A DNA stretch of 64,000 nt from contig DATAZE010000058.1 of the NCBI GenBank assembly GCA_036272195.1, positions 1 to 64,000 of the forward strand, given 5' to 3'. Shown here in pieces: positions 60,445 through 64,000 of the stretch. How positions within the stretch are numbered: the first letter of the stretch is position 1; each line of letters opens with the position of its first letter. The notes beneath the pieces are model-generated. The model was given only the letters and a program-made list of their open reading frames with translations. It had not been told where the DNA came from and did not search any database. The DNA is from DASXHY01 sp036272195. GTDB lineage: Bacteria > Verrucomicrobiota > Verrucomicrobiia > Limisphaerales > DASXHY01. A program made the translations under genes and the position numbers.

Positions 60445-61434
60445 ATGACAATGGCAAGGAACGGCCGCCCGACGGTCATCGGGGTGGGAGAAGTGCTTTG
60501 GGACTTGCTTCCTGGAGGCCAGCAACTCGGTGGCGCGCCGGCGAATTTTGCTTACCACGCTCAATCACTAGGCGCTCGCGCTCTCGTAGTCACGCGCGTG
60601 GGCAATGACTCTTTAGGACGCGGTGTGCTGCAACGGTTCAAAGATATGAATCTGCCGACTGGCACCGTCCAGGTGGACGACCAAAACCCCACCGGCACCG
60701 TGACCGTCACCCTCAATAACCTCGGCGTTCCCGAGTTCACTATCAACGAAAACGCCGCCTGGGATCGCATGGTCATTACGCCGCCGGCGCTGGAAGCCGT
60801 GCGCCAGGCCGATGCCGTTTGTTTCGGCAGCCTCGCCCAACGCGATCCGGCCTCCCGCGCGACCATCCAGCAACTCCTCAGGGAAGCGCACGCCGGGGCA
60901 TTGAGGGTTTTCGATATCAACCTGCGGCAGAATTTTTATTCGCGCGAAATCATCGAGCAATCGATGCGTCTGGCAAATGTTCTCAAGCTTAACGACGAAG
61001 AACTCGTGAAAGTGGCGGAAATATTCGCCGTGCCCGGCGATACCAAAGCCCAAATGGAATGGCTGGCGAAGAGTTTCGGATTGAAGGCAGTCGTCCTGAC
61101 CCGCGGGCCGCGCGGAAGTTTGATTTATTCCGCCAACCGCTGGTCAGAGCAACCGGGACGGGCCGTGCGAGTTGTCGATACCGTTGGCGCCGGAGATTCG
61201 TTCGCGGCGGCGCTGGTAACAGGGCTGTTAAGCGAAATGGAAATCGGCGAAGTCCATGCCATCGCCTCCGAAGTGGCGCGCTACGTCTGCTCCCAAAGCG
61301 GAGCCACACCGCCGTTGCCAGAAATCCTTCGCAGCAGGTTTGCGAATTGCACGTTCGTTAAAGCGCCTCTCCCTGAGTTTAAATCATCGGAATTATCCAG
61401 CAAAGCGCCCAACTCCAAACAGACAATTCTCTAA
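60445..61434 (+). CDS. PfkB-family carbohydrate kinase (probable fructokinase)
   Basis: A 329-residue ribokinase-fold kinase. IGVGEVLWDLLPGG (about 12-25) and GGAPANFAYHAQSLG (about 28-42) form the first signature; VVDTVGAGDSFAAAL (about 242-256) is the second, with the catalytic Asp. NLRQNFYS and LNDEEL are typical of fructokinases and related bacterial sugar kinases. It would phosphorylate the imported fructose. A longer frame from 60310 runs through the GH172 gene and is rejected. The last gene of the fructan cluster, it converges with the sialidase-like gene 11 nt away. Confidence 0.9.
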   Translation: MTMARNGRPTVIGVGEVLWDLLPGGQQLGGAPANFAYHAQSLGARALVVTRVGNDSLGRGVLQRFKDMNLPTGTVQVDDQNPTGTVTVTLNNLGVPEFTINENAAWDRMVITPPALEAVRQADAVCFGSLAQRDPASRATIQQLLREAHAGALRVFDINLRQNFYSREIIEQSMRLANVLKLNDEELVKVAEIFAVPGDTKAQMEWLAKSFGLKAVVLTRGPRGSLIYSANRWSEQPGRAVRVVDTVGAGDSFAAALVTGLLSEMEIGEVHAIASEVARYVCSQSGATPPLPEILRSRFANCTFVKAPLPEFKSSELSSKAPNSKQTIL

Positions 61435-61445
61435 GTCTACGGAGC

Positions 61446-63218
61446 CTATTCAGAACGCAGCCAGAAAAATTCCGCGGGGACCGAGAACGGATTAAGTTGC
61501 ACCTGCCAGTTTCCGTTGGTCAGCCATGGCAAGTTGGTTTGAATATTGCCCGAGGCCATCATCGTTAAATTGGTTTGTGCGAAAAGCTTCACGCTGACGG
61601 ACGTTTGCGGCCACGAGAACTGAAACTGGCTGTCGGCCTGGCTTAGCTTCAATTGCAGCGGCACGGCGTTGGAAAAAGTTACGTTGTCGAACTGCGCGTT
61701 GCATTGGAAAGCGCGCACGCCGATCTGGCCCCGATTGAAATTAGTGTCTGTCCACGAAATTTTGGGCGTCACGAGATCGTTGACGTAAATCTTCATCGCA
61801 CCGCCCTGCAAGTTGACGCGCAGATGATGCCAGACATTCGTCGGCACGCTCATCGCCGCCGTCGTCAACTGCGTCCACGAATTGCTTTCGCGACCGAGCA
61901 CGGCAAACCCACCGGCGTCCAGGCCGGCGTAATACCCCATCGCATCGTCCGGCCCGGTATAATCGGGATTGGTCGTGCGGAACATCACGCCGGCATTGCC
62001 AGTGGAATTAAGCATCACGTCGGCATCCAGCGTGCCGTCGGTCCAGAAACCATCGCCCGCCATTGCCTTCCCGTTCGTGCCCGCGTTGTTCAATAGATAG
62101 GCGCCCGCGTTGAAGGAAAAATTTCCACCGTAATGCGCCCAGCCGGGATCCGTGCCGCCATTGAAATCGGCCACGAATGGATTCGTCCACTGCGGTCGCG
62201 GCGAGACGCTGCCGAAATGCAGTCGCACATTATTGGTCACGATCATCAGGCCGACTTCGTTCGTTTGCGTGAGATAAATCGCGGGCCAGGTGAATTCAAA
62301 ATTTGCGGGCCATCCCGGTGGATCATTTAACTGCCACGTTGCGCCGTAATCCTCGCTAAATGAAACCTGGTTCTCGCAGGAGGTGACCAGCAGGACGCCG
62401 TTGGGCAGCGATATTACAAACGGGCCGCAATGCTGGCAGGGCATTTTCGTGCCAATTCCGGCGGGCCATGTCACGCCGTCGTCAGAAGTCTGGCAATGCA
62501 CATCCGCGTTGCCGGAATTGACCACTTCAAATACGAGAAAATATTTTCCATTCGACATCCGCACCATCTGCGGCATCCCGGGGCGCAGGCTGCCGCCGCC
62601 GACTTGCGCCGCTGCGAAAAATTCCGCGCCCCAAGTCACGCCGTTGTCGGACGAAACGCGTTCGGACACCACCTGGCTATAGCCGGGATGCGTCTCATTG
62701 GCATAAGTCACCGCGAGACGCCCATCGTCGAGCACCCAAAAATCCGGCTCCCACAAACCTTTGCCCTGCACTGCGGTTGTGCCGCTGCTCGTATCTATGT
62801 TACTCCGGTAAACCCACGTCGTGCCGTTGTCGGCGCTGGCATAGACGTGCAGTTCGTAGGAACTATTCGGGATGAGCGAGCGCATGGTCAGCAGCACCGT
62901 GCCGTCGGGCACCTGGATGAGTTCGCCATTGTCGAGCGTGCGCGCTTCCTTGACGTTGGCGAGCGTGATCCAGGTCCGGCAATTGTCCGTGCTGCGCGAG
63001 ATGCGAAGAAAGGTATTCGTTCCCGCGGGGAATTGCGTCGTGACACAAAGCCAGTTGCCGTTGGTGAGATGGACCATTCTTCCCCAGCCCCCGCCGAGGC
63101 TGACCGTGCCGCTCCAGGAAATCGGTCCGACCGGCCCGGCTACGATTTGAGGCGCCGCGCAAAACAAAATGGCGGCGACAATCGCGGCGGCAGTTTTGGA
63201 AATGTCCAGCCGGCTCAT
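61446..63218 (-). CDS. Sialidase-like beta-propeller protein with C-terminal LamG/DUF1080-like domain
   Basis: A 590-residue exported protein (signal TAAAIVAAILFCAAPQIVAG). BNR/Asp-box segments recur: SRSTDNCRTWITL, SADNGTTWVYR, SSDNGVTWGAEF, SDDGVTWPAG and SEDYGATWQL, making a six-blade propeller in the first 330 residues. Residues 350-520 form a jelly-roll like DUF1080/LamG (FNGGTDPGWAHYGGNF...NVWHHLRVNLQGGAMKIYVN). Catalytic Arg triad and Tyr cannot be fixed, so it may bind or hydrolyse glycans other than sialic acid. AAGGA lies just before the ATG at 63218. Confidence 0.78.
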   Translation of the reverse strand: MSRLDISKTAAAIVAAILFCAAPQIVAGPVGPISWSGTVSLGGGWGRMVHLTNGNWLCVTTQFPAGTNTFLRISRSTDNCRTWITLANVKEARTLDNGELIQVPDGTVLLTMRSLIPNSSYELHVYASADNGTTWVYRSNIDTSSGTTAVQGKGLWEPDFWVLDDGRLAVTYANETHPGYSQVVSERVSSDNGVTWGAEFFAAAQVGGGSLRPGMPQMVRMSNGKYFLVFEVVNSGNADVHCQTSDDGVTWPAGIGTKMPCQHCGPFVISLPNGVLLVTSCENQVSFSEDYGATWQLNDPPGWPANFEFTWPAIYLTQTNEVGLMIVTNNVRLHFGSVSPRPQWTNPFVADFNGGTDPGWAHYGGNFSFNAGAYLLNNAGTNGKAMAGDGFWTDGTLDADVMLNSTGNAGVMFRTTNPDYTGPDDAMGYYAGLDAGGFAVLGRESNSWTQLTTAAMSVPTNVWHHLRVNLQGGAMKIYVNDLVTPKISWTDTNFNRGQIGVRAFQCNAQFDNVTFSNAVPLQLKLSQADSQFQFSWPQTSVSVKLFAQTNLTMMASGNIQTNLPWLTNGNWQVQLNPFSVPAEFFWLRSE

Positions 63219-63325
63219 TTCATCCTTCAATAATTGATCGATTATACTTCAATCACGCGTCCGGCTCCAGCGATTCCCCCAGCCATCACGCCGGTATCAT
63301 CGATCCGTTGATCGAAAAAGTCGGT

Positions 63326-64000
63326 TCAATCAGAATCTTCCGGCAGCCGTTGCGCGTCCCTGGTTTTTTCTTTCTCAAACAAGTTCATCATCTCCTTCGC
63401 CTTGTCCGGAAATTGCGCGATCACGTTGGTCGTCTCATCCGGATCGGTGCTTAGATTGAACAGCAACGGTTCGCGAATGATGGCGGCGGCAAATCTAGGA
63501 TCATTTGGGTCCGCACCCGAACCCATGCCGCCGACAACGGCACTGGCATTTGCCGGAATAAATTTCCAGTCGCCCTGCCGAAAGGCGAATGCACCGGAAA
63601 TGCCCTGTTGCACCACTGAGGTGCGAATCGCTTTGGGTTTTTTGCCGAGCAGGAGCGGTAATTGATTCAAGCTGTCCACGCCCGCCCACTTCGGTAACTT
63701 TTCCCCGGTCAATGCGCCGCAAGTTCTCATCACATCCGTCAGACAAAACATTTTGTCCGAAACGCCCACGGGAACTTTGCCCGGCCAGCGCGCAATGAAA
63801 GGCACGCGGGTGCCGCCCTCATAAACCAGATATTTCCAACCGCGCAATCCGCCCGCCGGCTGATGACCGTGTGCATCTTCCTGCGAATGATCGTAATAAC
63901 CGTCGAAGAAAATCGGACCGTTATCACTGGTGAAGAGAACCAGTGTGTTGTCGTCCAATTTGAGCCGCTTGAGTACGTCCATGATTTTGCCGGTTTCCCA
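63326..64000 (-). CDS. Sulfatase (arylsulfatase family), 5' part outside the window
   Basis: The last 225 or so codons of a sulfatase. LVLFTSDNGPIFFDG contains the SDNG metal-site motif; GLRGWKYLVYEGGTRVPFIARWPG and the C-terminal LFNLSTDPDETTNVIAQFPD are typical of this family. The catalytic Cys/Ser-x-Pro-x-Arg motif would lie upstream, beyond the window end. The frame stays open through 64000 (read WETGKI before the first Met). It probably belongs, with the sialidase-like gene, to a set that removes sulfate from algal or host polysaccharides. Confidence 0.9.
   Translation of the reverse strand, partial: WETGKIMDVLKRLKLDDNTLVLFTSDNGPIFFDGYYDHSQEDAHGHQPAGGLRGWKYLVYEGGTRVPFIARWPGKVPVGVSDKMFCLTDVMRTCGALTGEKLPKWAGVDSLNQLPLLLGKKPKAIRTSVVQQGISGAFAFRQGDWKFIPANASAVVGGMGSGADPNDPRFAAAIIREPLLFNLSTDPDETTNVIAQFPDKAKEMMNLFEKEKTRDAQRLPEDSD

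Overview
The window looks like a chromosomal contig from a Verrucomicrobiota bacterium, most likely of the Pedosphaera / Limisphaerales type. The evidence is large secreted proteins with autotransporter-type beta-strand repeats, long-leader pseudopilins with an FTLIELLVV core, many secreted glycoside hydrolases and sulfatases, multihaem cytochromes, weak Shine-Dalgarno signals, and a very dense load of short interspersed inverted repeats. Several of those repeats read through coding sequence (peptides such as GTGVPPV / HGRDARATT). I saw no rRNA, tRNA, CRISPR array or prophage. The taxonomic call is inference; I ran no database search.

Layout. 0.4-14.6 kb is mostly housekeeping: a YacP-type NYN nuclease, a VWA-like membrane protein, an isopropylmalate dehydrogenase, a frameshifted glyoxalase-like gene, a UbiD decarboxylase, a pseudopilin, a sugar-nucleotide epimerase with a lipoprotein amidase, a TPR mannosyltransferase-like membrane protein, UbiX, UbiA and a secreted phosphodiesterase. 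UbiD, UbiX and UbiA together fit the late steps of menaquinone synthesis. 14.9-17.9 kb holds mnmG and a dipeptide epimerase. 18.9-25.7 kb is a tightly spaced run of glycosyltransferase, UDP-galactopyranose mutase, clan GH-A hydrolase and GH2 hydrolase. A secreted protein with two GlcG-like domains follows.

27.4-43.2 kb is the most unusual part. A minus-strand operon encodes a membrane-anchored flavin/2Fe-2S reductase, a SUKH-like protein, a protein joining two cyclic-nucleotide-binding domains to a four-cluster ferredoxin, a cytochrome-b-like membrane protein, and a decahaem cytochrome with a Cys-rich cytoplasmic cap. It ends in three small or unknown genes. Divergently, the plus strand encodes a tetrahaem cytochrome, a probable outer-membrane beta-barrel and a giant decahaem cytochrome with a beta-propeller tail. 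Together these look like a trans-envelope electron conduit. The 5' ends of both plus-strand cytochromes are built from two copies of one REP/RAYT element, one of which still carries its HUH transposase.

43.2-48.3 kb holds a secreted Gfo/Idh/MocA oxidoreductase, a Tat-exported superoxide dismutase, a GntR-LacI (AraR-like) regulator with a sugar epimerase, and a second pseudopilin. 48.4-61.4 kb holds a large beta-strand-repeat surface protein and then a fructan-use cluster: a multidomain secreted GH32, a sugar-porter permease, a GH172 (DUF2961) enzyme and a PfkB fructokinase, overlapping or nearly touching. The window ends with a convergent sialidase-like protein and a sulfatase cut by the window edge.
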